From NCBI GenBank assembly GCA_016271365.2, contig JADMNL010000028.1:58732001-58796000 (forward strand): DNA of 64,000 nucleotides, given 5' to 3'. The position numbers and the translations under genes were made by a program. The notes under the pieces are model-generated. The model saw only the letters and a list, made by a program, of their open reading frames with translations, ran no database searches and was not told the DNA's origin. The DNA is from Neoceratodus forsteri (Eukaryota > Chordata > Ceratodontiformes > Ceratodontidae). This document shows, piece by piece, positions 54,951 through 64,000 of this stretch. Positions within the stretch are counted from its first letter, which is position 1, and each line of letters starts with the position of its first letter.

Positions 54951-54951
54951 C
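54848..54951. repeat. Hairpin, 104 bp, arms of about 22 bp plus outer arms
   Basis: GGGCTCTACTAGGGAATTAA at 54,869 pairs with TTAATACCCTAGTAGAGCCC ending at 54,930, with one mismatch, closed by GCCC/GGGC and a GTTGGCCAAT loop. Outer arms GCACATTAATGCA and TGCATTAATGC also pair. Same style as 3,594 and 31,044 but different sequence. Confidence 0.85.
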
Positions 54952-56075
54952 TTAATTGTATGCAACATCCCATTTTGTTTGACTGGATTTTGGGGCTTGA
55001 ACAAAGGACATAAGCCCATAGCAGTGCGTGGGGAGAAGGACCCCCTTAGCCAGGGCAAGACGCGGAACTGGGAGTATGGCTGTTTTTGGCTCTATACAAC
55101 AGGCCCAGCTTACTGTTTTCAGCCCTGTATATATTGTGTATATGCAGGAAGAGGTCAAACTGAGGGTCAAGGGTAACACCCAGGTATTTAAGGGAATCAG
55201 CAACTCTCACAAGGGAACCGACAGCACCAGTGACACTCAAGGGAACTGGACAAGCTTTGATTTTAGCCACGGAACTAAAAATCATAGCTTTTTTTTTTTT
55301 CAAGTTACTGGCAAGTTTTTGGGCTTTAGCCAAGCTTGCAAGAGCTCAAAGTCAGTATTGAGCTGAGAATTGATGACAATGATATCCTGGGAGTGGGACA
55401 GGATCACCAGGTCGTCTGCACATAGTGTAGCACTACCATGGACTGGAACCAAGGGCAAATCATTCACAAAGAGGAAGAAAAGAATTGGCCATAGGACAGA
55501 CCCCAGAGGAACCCCAGATGTAACAACAGTGGGCTCTGAGTAAACCTTATTGAACTTTGTGAGTTGCTGCCTCCCTTGCAGGTAATTAGTAATCCAGGCT
55601 ACGACAGCCGGAGACTGAAGTGCACAGCACAGGAGAGTGTGATCAACCAGACCAAAGTCTTTGGAGAGATCAAAGAGGATTGCTCCAGTTAGGTTGCCTT
55701 GATCAACAGTAGCCCTGATCTCAGAGGTAACCTTGGCCAGGGCAGTGGAGGTGCTATGATTCTTTCGAAAGCCATGTTGCGCTGGGGTGAGTAGGTTATG
55801 GCTTTGGATACAGTCCATGAGCCGAGTAGTTACCACTTTTTCAAGCAGCTTACTGATAGCTGATAGAATTGCTATCGGGCGGTAATTCTCGAGATTTTTG
55901 GGATCTCCTTTGCTTGAAGACTCGGACAATCCTTGCCATTTTCCATATGTCAGGGATGAGTGAGTCCAGTAACAAGAGATGAGTTGAAGATATAAGTAAT
56001 GGGGGGCAAGGCTGATAAGTTTGTGCTCCATGTTGTCATAACCAGCGCTGGTGTGGGGTGAAAGGCCTCTCACTG

Positions 56076-56936
56076 GAAAGAGCCCCGGGGGGGAGGGGAT
56101 GTACTGGTAAGGTTTGGGCTAAGTATAATAGTTGGAGGCAGAAGAATCATTCAAACGCTGTTTATGTGCTGTGATGGGGAGACAGGCACTGTTTTCCATG
56201 CCTCTAAGTCTTTGATAAGTTGTTCTGTAAAGAGTTTGTAATTCAATCTGCTAAGATGATCTAAATGAACAGGCAAAAATACCCTCCCCCCAAGTACTTT
56301 AGTTTAGGCAAATCCCAGCCAAATTTAAAACACTGTTTCGTGTGTATACTGGGGGCATAGTTAAATAGTAAAATTTCCATTTTGGTGGCATTTCGGTGAT
56401 AGCCCGCCAGCTGTGCAAATCAGTGAGCACCCAACAAAGATGTGGGAGTACCAGTACCAGTCTTGTAAATATATAAGCAAGTTATCTGCATATAGTGCTA
56501 ATGTATGGGTTCTGCCTCCCAAAAATATCCAGGTGGAGCCTAAGAGCTTGGGGAAGGGGTTCTAAATAAATAGCAAACAACAATGGAGAGCTGAGACAGC
56601 TCTGACGAGTTCCTCTGTGTAAGGGGAAAGAATCAGAAATAGCTCTAGTAACTTTAACATAAGCTTTTGGGTCCTTACAGGGGACCGAACTCTTTGAGAA
56701 AGCACTTGGTGAAGTGCGAAAACGTTCAGCTACCCTGAGGGAGTGTGTATCCAGCCAACTGACTACTGATGTTTCTTGTGTTATACAATAACATAATACC
56801 CAAAACTCAACATCTGTGTGTTCTTTCTACTGGGAAGCGGAGACTGAGGAAGACGAGCTTCTGAGAGACTGTGCGCTCATTTACTTGCTTTTGGCACCAG
56901 TCCTTTGCCGCTTTGAGCCACCCTGGTGTGATCTGT
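56076..56936 (-). mobile_element. L1 RT segment, minus strand, upstream part of the nested L1
   Basis: On the minus strand near 56,300-56,500 the sequence gives ADNLLIYLQDW, then CSLICTAGG and NGNFTI, the L1 block following the RT active site (ADD altered to ADN), with flanking degraded RT. It meets CR1 at 56,937. Together with 52,466-53,340 it forms one 5'-truncated L1 insertion. Confidence 0.65.
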
Positions 56937-58075
56937 GGTCCTCTTTAATGTGTTTACAAAATACATGGGTGGATATTCTGAGGGTGTGTGGAAAGGATGA
57001 AAAGAGACCTGAAAAAACTTTAGGGGTGGTACAAGGTATGGCAACTGGGGTTCAGTGTGAAAAAGTGAAAAATAATGCACTTGGGGTACAAAAATGCAGC
57101 AGCTGAATACCAAAGGGGGGGGGGGGTAATGCTGACAACAACCAAAGAGGGGAGACATCTCAGTGAAATTAGTTTGAATGACCCAAAGGTAGCCATGCAG
57201 TATGACAAGGCAGTTGGGAAAGCTAGTGGGATGCTGGGGTACACAGGGAGAGGTGTCACCAGCAGAAGTAGGGAGGTGGTGTTACCTCTGTATAGATCAC
57301 TAGTAAGACCTCATCTGGAATACTGTTTACAGTTCCAGAGACCACATCTACGAAGGAACACAGCAGAGTGCAGGTGGTCAAGAAGAGAGCAACTAAAATG
57401 GTGTGGGGTCTTCTTTTTTTTTTATTTTTATTTTTTTTAACCAGGTGAGACACACTAAGCTGAAAACTTGTTTCCAGATGCGACCTGGGAGTACAGGAAA
57501 GTTAAGTGACTTGCTCAGGGTCACACAGTATGCAAATGGGGGCTGTGGGATTCAAACCCAGGTCTCCAGGTTTGCAGCTCAGAACCTTAAACCACTGCGC
57601 TATACTGTCTTCAGCAGAAGACTTCTGAGAAGAGAGACAGATGTAACTCAATAAAACCCTGAAAGAGAGGAGGGAGAAGGGGGTAAGATAGAGACATGGA
57701 AATATCTAAAGTGGGTAAATAAGGTACAAGATGAGAGTATATTTCAGAAGAAAATGTGCTCAAAAACGGGGGTGGGGGGGGACATGAAGCTGGAGAGGGA
57801 TAAATTCAGGAAAGACATAAAAAGAAAAGTCCTCCACGGAAAGAGTGGTGGAAGCCTGGAACAGCTTGCTGTCTGAGATACTTGAGGAGAACACAGTGGA
57901 AGGGTTCAAGAAAGCCTGGGATAGACATAAGCGAATCTTAGGAGAAAGGAATAAAGAGCAGGATTAAAAAAATCGGAGACTGACTATAGTGTCTGCAGGG
58001 TTACTGTAGGTAGGGTGAAATGGGCTGACTGGACGGACTAAGCAGGCCATATCTGCTGACAAATTCTGTTTCTAG
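56937..58075 (+). mobile_element. CR1-type LINE, downstream half of the split copy
   Basis: Resumes CR1 with NVFTKYMGGYSEG, then a VWKGMKRDLKKL-like stretch and GNWGSV(KK) remnants. The frame 57,075-57,440 carries AMQYDKAVGKASGMLGYTGR, TSRSREVVLPLYRSLVRPHL and EYCLQFQRPHL. After a SINE (57,414-57,606) come RVVEAWNSLLSEIL-like and TVEGFKKAWDRHKR-like segments. The 3' end GGCCATATCTGCTGACAAAT is at about 58,060. Continuous with 51,230-52,465. Confidence 0.85.
57414..57606 (-). mobile_element. MIR-like CORE-SINE inserted in CR1
   Basis: On the minus strand: tRNA-like TATAGCGCAGTGGTTTAAGG, B-box GGGTTTGAATCCC, then TGTGTGACCCTGAGCAAGTC and ACTTAACTTTCC. This is nearly the core sequence of mammalian MIR (CORE-SINE). 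The 3' part resembles the L2-type tail and ends A-rich (seen as T at 57,414-57,440). GTCTTC flanks both sides (57,408-57,413 and 57,607-57,612). Confidence 0.85.
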
Positions 58076-58250
58076 TCAGCAGGCTAGTGACTGGGAAAAT
58101 GCACTGACCCAAAAGACTTTCCCACTGGCCCAACTCTTGTACTTACTGAATGCTACCTTCTCTAGTACAAGCCAGCAGGGCTAGTTAAAAGAAACTTTCA
58201 CTAGCAGAATACAAAATCTACCTAGTGAGTGACTGTTGTTTTCGACCCAC
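58075..58250. repeat. CAGGGGT/CTAG-rich MITE, copy 2 (diverged)
   Basis: AGCAGGCTAGTGACTGGGAA, ACTTTCCCACTGGCCCAACT, TACCTTCTCTAGTACAAGCC and CAGCAGGGCTAGTTAAAAG align in order with 49,311-49,480. The terminal CAGGGGT motifs are eroded (TTTTCGACCCACTG at the right end). Confidence 0.75.
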
Positions 58251-58349
58251 TGTGTGGAATGGTCACTTTTCTATTAAATCAATGCAGTCAGGTAACTGCA
58301 ATACATTAACAATTCTGCACAAACGGTGATAACATTTGTGTAACAAAGA

Positions 58350-59035
58350 AATACAGAATGTGTCGGCAGATAAGGGCCACTGGGCCCACCCAGTCTGCCC
58401 ATTTTTTAACTTTCATTTTTTGCTGCAGACCCAACTTGATCTACAGTGTCATCTCTTCCCCGCCCTTCTTTAGCCCTACAATTCTCTTGTGCCTGTCTGT
58501 ACCAGGCATTTTGGAACCCCACTACTTCCACTCAGGGATGCAGCTAAGAATTTTGGGGCCTAGGACAAGTCACTTGAAATTGGCCTGTCTCCCACACCAG
58601 CTAATGCAGTGGGTGATGTCAGCTCCTCAGGTGGGCCCCCCTTAAGCTTGGGGCCCAGAACAAATCTCCACTTGCCCCCCCCATTACTGCAGCCCTGCTT
58701 CCGCTGGAAGGCTGTTCCAGGTATCTACCACCCTTTCTGTGAAGAAGTACTTCCTCGCACCCCTCCTGAATGTAACCCCCGCGTCTGCTTCATAGCATGC
58801 CCCATTGTTCTAGAGCACCCTTTTCTCTGAAAAACATCCCCCTCCTGTACCTCACCGACCCCCATGACTTATTTAAAGGCCTCCATCATATCCACACACC
58901 CCCGGGTGTATTTCTTTGCTACACTATTCCAGGTCAAATTTCCCTGACCAGATAGCTCAAGCTCCTTCTCCAATCTCCATGAGAGTCAAGCACCTCCTCT
59001 CTGTGACACACTCTGCCCCGCCCATCTACCCTCAG
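58350..59035 (-). mobile_element. CR1-type LINE 3' end, minus strand
   Basis: The 3' terminus at the left contains GTGTCGGCAGATAAGGGCCA and CCCACCCAGTCTGCCCA. Further right, on the minus strand, ORF2 C-terminal remnants include a MMEAFK-like block (58,860-58,895) and the LERRxRGG-type region. Many stops. Confidence 0.75.
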
Positions 59036-59430
59036 TGTGGGATTCCAAGGCTACAAGGTCTTTTAATAAAGCACAAGTATCTCCTGGCACTAGCTGACCT
59101 GAGGTACTGGCCCACACTTTTGCTACACCAAGACTAGATTACTGCAGCATCCTTTACCTAGGGTTATCTTTGCGGCTGATGCATCACCTGCAGCTTGTGC
59201 AGAATGCGGCAGCCTGGTGGACTGCTTGGACCTCTTCTTGGTCTGAGTACATCACCCTGGTGCTCCCTATCCTGCACTGGCTGCCAATTCAAAGGTGTAT
59301 CAATTTCAAGACATGTTTAACTTATAAAGCCCTGCACGATCTGGGCCCTGGCTACCCAAAGGATCTCCTAACTGAATAAACTCCCATCCACCCCCTATGG
59401 TCATCCGAGGCGGGTCTTCTCAATATTCCT
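59036..59430 (+). mobile_element. L2/CR1-group LINE C-terminal fragment
   Basis: Fragments in mixed frames: LLIKHKYLLALADLRYWPTL, LRLMHHLQLVQNAAAW, LHWLPIQRCINFKTCLTYKA, LHDLGPGYPKDLLTE. This is the widespread LQxVQNAAAR...HWLPIxxRIxFK block near the ORF2 C-terminus. Assigned to the L2 side by resemblance. Confidence 0.7.
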
Positions 59431-60348
59431 CATTCCCACCTTAAAAGGCGAGCAGTCAATACTGAGACCCACACTTAGCTGTGGGCCTGGTCCACTTTGC
59501 ACCAAGTGTGCAAAAACATTTTTTTTTTTACCTGCTGTTTACTGCAGGATATAGCAGACTGTATCAAACTAATTCTGTTGGCCTCCAAGCTGACATTTTA
59601 TATAAACACAAATCCCAGAATCCCCTGCAGCTGACATCAGAGCAGGGCTGCTTCAGTGGTGGCTTCAATAGCTTGCGGTGCATGTTAGAGATTTTATTAA
59701 CGTAGATCAGATGTTTGTTGGTCCTGCTGTTCTCCCAGGGCCAACTATAGTCCTCTGTGACTGTACTTGTACTTAGACCAGGGAGGACAGCGGAACCAAA
59801 GATCAGAACTTATAAAAACTCATACTGTAACATGTGCTATAGGTTACTGAATCTCTCACAGCTGCAGATGAGCTCTCCTGTCAGCTGCAGGGGATTGGTA
59901 CTTACAGAAAATGTCAGACTGGAAGTAAGCACAATCTACTACACTGTAGTAAACAATAAAGAAATGAAAATGTTTTTGCACATAAAGTGCGAACTGGGAC
60001 CAGCCCCACACATGGGTGAGGGGGGCTCTTACTGTGGACTGTTTATCTTTAAGTCTTGTAGGGACCGATCATTCGAAGAAGCAGTTCCAGAGCACTAGAA
60101 CATCCAACCATCTTATATTTGAGAACCCCCCCTCAATTGATAACTTAACTTAAACACTTTTTTTTAATAAAACTTTAAACTTATGAGTCTGGCCAATTTT
60201 AAACTTAGTTTTAAAAGTTTTACATTTCCTGAGCAATTCTCATATTTGTATTCTTCAGTACTGTTAACTCTGGTGGTGTTATGTTCAGTGCCCAGAGCCC
60301 TGGTATCGAGCGCCCTACAAATGAACTGCTTAGCCTCATGATATAAAA
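59431..60348. other. Unassigned stretch
   Basis: A 113-codon frame at 59,757-60,098 has no recognisable features. Nothing else is supported. Confidence 0.4.
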
Positions 60349-61910
60349 ACAGGGGTGCCTCAAGGTTCCATTTTGGGTCCCCCGCTGTTCAGCCTGTTTC
60401 TAAATGAGCTCCCCAAAGTCTGCAGGAATAAGATCCTTCTATATGCAGAGGATGCTGTTCTCTACACGTGTCACCCTACTCCGGAAGAGCTGGAAAAAGG
60501 CATGCAAGACGACTTTACTGCTGTGGAAAAATGGTTCCTTCAGTCCAAGCTCTTGCTCAACTACACTAAGACTAAAACAATGTTGTCTGCCTCCCATCAA
60601 AACCGTCATGGGTCCCATCACCTCAATATCTACAATAACAAGTTTGCTACGATCAAAATGGTCACCATCTTTAAGTACCTTGCTGTCTACCTTGACAGCT
60701 CTCTCTCCTACAGCCACCACACAGACCATGTTACCAAGGCAGCTAGTGCCAGACTAGGTCAGCGCTCTACTGCCATAGGCAGTGCCTCACTGAAAGTACT
60801 ATCAAGCTTGCAGTTAACAGCTCCATGCTCTCTATCACAGATTATGGACTGGTAGTCTACGGAGCCAGTACCGATACAGCACTTAGGTGAATCAAGATTG
60901 TCTTAAATAAAGCCGACTAATCCTGGGTGTGGACCGTTTAACTCACACTTGTGAACTATACTCAAGCACTGGTTGGTTAAACTTGAATAGCAGAATACAG
61001 TACCAAGTCTGTCTATTAGCTAAAATTCTACCCTAGGTCTTGTGCCCCTTGGAGTGAGCCAACTGCTGAGAAACTCCACTTCCTCCAGACTAACTAGGGG
61101 TTCGAGAAAAGCTGCCTTCATTATTCCATTCCACCAGACCTCACTAGGGCAACAGTCCTTCGAATACAGGGCCCCCTGCTGGCTAAATTCCCTTAACTCT
61201 GAGTTGATTGAGGAAACGAAACTACACCCATTTAAAGACAAGCTGCTGCAGTACCTGGCCACTCTCGATAACTGTGACTGAGTCACCTGTGCCTAATCCT
61301 ACTGTTTTTGATAGCTTATCTGTCCTGCATAGCACCCATCTCCCCCCACCCACTTCCTCCCCTGCCTGGTGTGACCCCACTGAGCACTTATCCCCACACC
61401 CCCTCATTATCCCCCCACCTTCCTGCTTTCTCTTCACAAATATTAACCCCTCATATTCACCCCCTGCCCACATTAAAACCCTTTCCCATATCCCTCTCTC
61501 CCACATTACCCAGCCCCTGCCCCTATCACCTACTTACGTAGCCTGGGTAGATTCCTATCCAATCCCACCCTCTGACCACTCTATCCCCTTATCTGTCACC
61601 CCTTTGTTTCTGCCCCCTGCTCTCATCCATTCTGTCCTCCCCCTCCTTTGGTCACCGCCACTTCTGACCCTCCATAACTCTACCTGCACGCTTTAAAGTT
61701 CAGCTACCACTATAAACTGCTTGTTTACCTTAGGTATGCTTGTAGTACTGTTGTAATAAAGTTGACCTCTCCTACCTGATGTATTTTAACTGTACTTGCT
61801 TGAATCTGTATCTGTATGTACCATAATGTACTTGCCTGCTGTATATACCCCTATCTGTTTTGTAAAGTATATGTACCTCGTCTATTGCCTTACAATGTAG
61901 AACCTTTGAA
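60349..61910 (+). mobile_element. L2-type LINE, RT palm to 3' end
   Basis: The 166-codon frame 60,355-60,855 begins PQGSILGPPLFSLFLNELPK and has LLYAEDAVLYTCHPTPEELE (YADD changed to YAED), WFLQSKLLLNYTKTKTM and TIFKYLAVYLDSSLSYSHH. The C-terminus at 61,042-61,281 has TSLGQQSFEYRAPCWLNSLN. The 3' UTR to about 61,910 is C- then T-rich. It is 5' truncated at the RT. The altered catalytic residue and frameshifts disable it. Confidence 0.85.
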
Positions 61911-62187
61911 AACGGGCTTTTAGCTCAGAGGTGTTCTCCGAGATTCCAATCAATAAGAGCCATGCACTAAAATTACGTAATTGATCTTCAATCGTGAGGG
62001 GAGAGGACCATAATTCACGAGTAGAGGAACCACAAGTGAGATGTAAAAGTCCTGCCCCTCACAAATGATGGTAAACTGCATATTTTGAGTAAGCTTACTG
62101 CATATTTTATCTGTACCAACAGTTTACATGTTTTACTTTTAATTATTCTGTTTAGATGAAGATTTAATGGCTTCTCTTTGATTTCAG

Positions 62188-62292
62188 CTGCTGACTTCAG
62201 TGCTGCACATGGCTACTGTGATGCAATCAGCACTGCGAAAGATGCTCTCCAATTTGTTCAGTATTCCACTGCGATGTACCCAGCTTTGCTAG
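62188..62292 (+). CDS. Candidate internal exon of an unidentified host gene, 105 nt
   Basis: Pyrimidine-rich CTTCTCTTTGATTTCAG precedes 62,188 and GTATCAAT follows 62,292, so acceptor and donor are both plausible. The only frame open throughout gives ADFSAAHGYCDAISTAKDAL and then QFVQYSTAMYPALL. That makes a phase 1-1 exon of 105 nt, whose length keeps the reading frame. It lies between repeats, not inside one. I do not recognise the protein. Chance, or an unrecognised repeat, remains possible. Confidence 0.3.
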   Translation: MLTSVLHMATVMQSALRKMLSNLFSIPLRCTQLC

Positions 62293-62439
62293 GTATCAAT
62301 TGTTCCATACCCCAAAATGCAAAATATCATGTTATTTTGCAAAGTGGATACATAAATATGAGTTTTGCTCTGCAAGATTTCTCTCTCTACACTTTCTGCA
62401 TAAAACGCATTTATTTAGCATGTTGGTGATCGTGACTGG

Positions 62440-63355
62440 CACACTGATCCAGACCTTGTTTTCAGGTGCGACGGGAGGGAGAGGTTGTAAAATGCAGTAA
62501 TACAGCTCTAACAAATATAGTGACTACAGGAGGTGCATGTACAGGAACAATAAAATGCAAGGTACACGTGATAAATTCCAGGGGAAAAACGCAGAAAGTG
62601 TGCAAAACACATGTTAAAGGGGATATCAAGGATGAGAACTAGGGGAGTGTGCAGCCGGCGAAAGGCAACATGCTTTTAACAAAACTGAGGAGGCATGAAA
62701 AGGACAGATTACACTGAATTTTCAGCTATTCAATAGGGTACGTGGTGACACTGACAGATTTATGACGAGGGATATGAACGGAATGAGCATCAGATGATGC
62801 AAGGGAGTTGGAGGACAGGACAACAGGAATAAGGAGAGGTAAGTAGAAACAGTATTAAGCCAGTATGTGGTCTGGAAAATGAGTGTGCTAAACCTCGTCA
62901 GTTTTGGGAGGGGAGGAGATTTGCACAGAAAGAGCAGTGATTGGTGACAGAAGGAGGTCAAAGGGAAAAGTGCAGAAGTTTAAAAAAAAAAAGGGGGTGG
63001 GGTCCAGCCTGGCAAGTGCAGACTTTGAGGCAGTGCAGTAACTGACATCCGCGTAGTCAAATACCAGGAAACTATATTGGGGTGATCTCCCAGTCAACTG
63101 GGAGAGGAAAGCAAACTGGGAGAGGAAGGCATGATTTGTTGTGAAATAGATTTCAATATGGGTGGAAGAGCTGAGTTTCTGGCCCAGCCACACCCTAAGT
63201 ACTTGAAGTGGAGTGCCACTTGAAACATCCAGAATCTTGAGTTCTGCCTAGTGCCAAAAGTCAGGGAGGCAGTATTTTGGGTATTTAGTAACAGCTGGTT
63301 TGAGCAGAACCGGCACTGGGTGTTGTCAAAGTCATGCTGCAATGACTATTCTAGC
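62440..63355 (-). mobile_element. L2-type LINE, minus strand, 3' half
   Basis: The tail is at the left (CAGACCTTGTTTTCAGGTGC near 62,450). Minus-strand coding: MQHDFDNTQCRFCSNQLLLN, TASLTFGTRQNSRF, VALHFKYLGCGWARN, ILKSISQQIM, then FDYADVSYCTASKSALARLD. It resembles the L2 at 7,935-8,290. Frameshifted; an A-run at 62,980-62,990 interrupts the frame. Confidence 0.8.
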
Positions 63356-63699
63356 TCAGGGACCAAAGCACCAAAAGCAAATCAAACTATCATCCCCACG
63401 CACACAGAATATTTTACTAGCGTATTAAAAAACTACACAATTTTCATCAACTGCTACGTAAAGCTGTTTATGTATTGCAGTCCCCTGCTACACATCTGAG
63501 CCCACTCAAAGGTGGAAGTACAGCTGTCTTACACAAAAGTTACTGCAAAATGCAAGACATATTTTTCCTTCTGCTACTCAAATTAAGTTTTTACAACACT
63601 GCAGTTCCTACGTAAACATTTTTTACTAACATGTTCCCTGCCCATAAGTGTGGATGTGTGAGGAAGCATAGGCAGCAGGGAGATCATTTAAGAAGATGG

Positions 63700-64000
63700 A
63701 GAAAAAAGACAGCCCGATGGCATGGAGGGCTAAGGCACGTGAGCCTCACCTGCCGCCACGCTGGAAACCCAGGTCTGGGAACAGACTTGGGTCGCTGGGG
63801 ATCAGCCGGCAGGGACAGGACTGAGTGTCCTAGGGACTGCGCAGCTCTTGCGGGCAGGGGTGGCCAGCCATCTCAGCCTTTGAATGCCACCAGGTGGCAG
63901 CTCAGTGGCAGTGCAGTTGCGAGTGATCTGAAAGGAGCGGCTACGATTCTGTGATGTATGCATGTTCCACATGTGCCTATGTGGTGAAGGAAAGGAAGGA
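63700..64000 (+). mobile_element. tRNA-derived SINE, continuing past the window end
   Basis: The head CCCGATGGCATGGAGGGCTA and a later GGAAACCCAGGTCTGGGAAC give poor A- and B-box matches, followed by a long GC-rich body (CTGCGCAGCTCTTGCGGGCA, ATGCCACCAGGTGGCAGCTC). By size and style it belongs with the long SINEs. The 3' end is outside the window. Confidence 0.5.

Larger units (their letters stand above)
53341..56075 (-). mobile_element. L2-type LINE, minus strand, nested in L1 and itself interrupted
   Basis: RT frame 55,300-56,073 (257 codons): SKGDPKNLENYRPIAILSAI, HGFRKNHSTSTALAKVTSEI, AILFDLSKDFGLVDHTLL, TSGVPLGSVLWPILFFLFVN, TLCADDLVILSHSQD. The active site reads CADD. Continuation at 55,046-55,333: DSLKYLGVTLDPQFDLFLHI. 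The C-terminus is at 53,513-53,719 (GDQAFAVCAPRLWNSLPAHI). Between these, 53,790-54,950 does not look like L2 and holds a hairpin. RT coding is only lightly damaged. Confidence 0.85.

Overview
The window is eukaryotic repeat-rich DNA with no confidently identifiable host gene. Almost everything recognisable is a transposable element or a relic of one. The mix is CR1 and L2 LINEs, L1, tRNA-derived SINEs including one with a MIR-like core, a Tc1-type transposon, hAT-type MITEs and a Gmr1-like Ty3/gypsy element. This suggests a vertebrate with a large repeat-filled genome that is not a placental mammal, such as a lobe-finned or early ray-finned fish, an amphibian or a non-avian reptile. The species cannot be settled from the sequence alone.

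Layout. 1-1152: Tc1-like transposon on the minus strand, cut by the window edge. 1.15-6.5 kb: unassigned DNA, CR1 ends, a hairpin, and a SINE nested in a CR1 copy with matching 12-bp target duplications. 6.5-10.9 kb: L2 on the minus strand, a SINE with an 11-bp duplication, and more L2. 10,867-17,894: an almost complete but decayed LTR retrotransposon. It has two LTRs, a primer binding site, gag with a SCAN-like capsid and a zinc knuckle, protease, integrase, then reverse transcriptase and RNase H, a polypurine tract and a short target duplication. Integrase lies before reverse transcriptase, the order described for Gmr1 elements. 17.9-27.4 kb: four or five CR1 copies. One carries a deletion joining an ORF1 esterase relic to the RT, and one keeps a 457-codon open frame. 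27.8-30.1 kb: a tandem repeat of about 290 bp in at least four units, followed by a CpG-rich block with hairpins and repeated GATTGG motifs.

30-39.6 kb: L2 copies and L2-like 3' tails, some invaded by other repeats. 38.5-40.5 kb: two long SINEs, one of which contains a MITE. 41.2-50.2 kb: an L1 ORF1 relic on the minus strand, an unassigned stretch, then a long L1 on the plus strand whose ORF2 is interrupted by two head-to-head CR1 ends that contain a hAT MITE. 51.2-58.1 kb: a CR1 copy split by an L1, which is itself split by an L2 containing further unassigned DNA. 58.3-64 kb: more CR1, L2 and SINE pieces, plus one possible 105-nt host exon at 62,188-62,292.

No working operon or pathway is visible. 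The elements interact through parasitism and nesting: SINEs share their 3' tail style with L2 and presumably used LINE machinery, and MITEs would need transposase supplied from elsewhere. Most coding segments carry stops and frameshifts. Boundaries of decayed elements are judged by eye and may be off by tens of bases. Boundaries supported by target duplications are exact to within a base or two.
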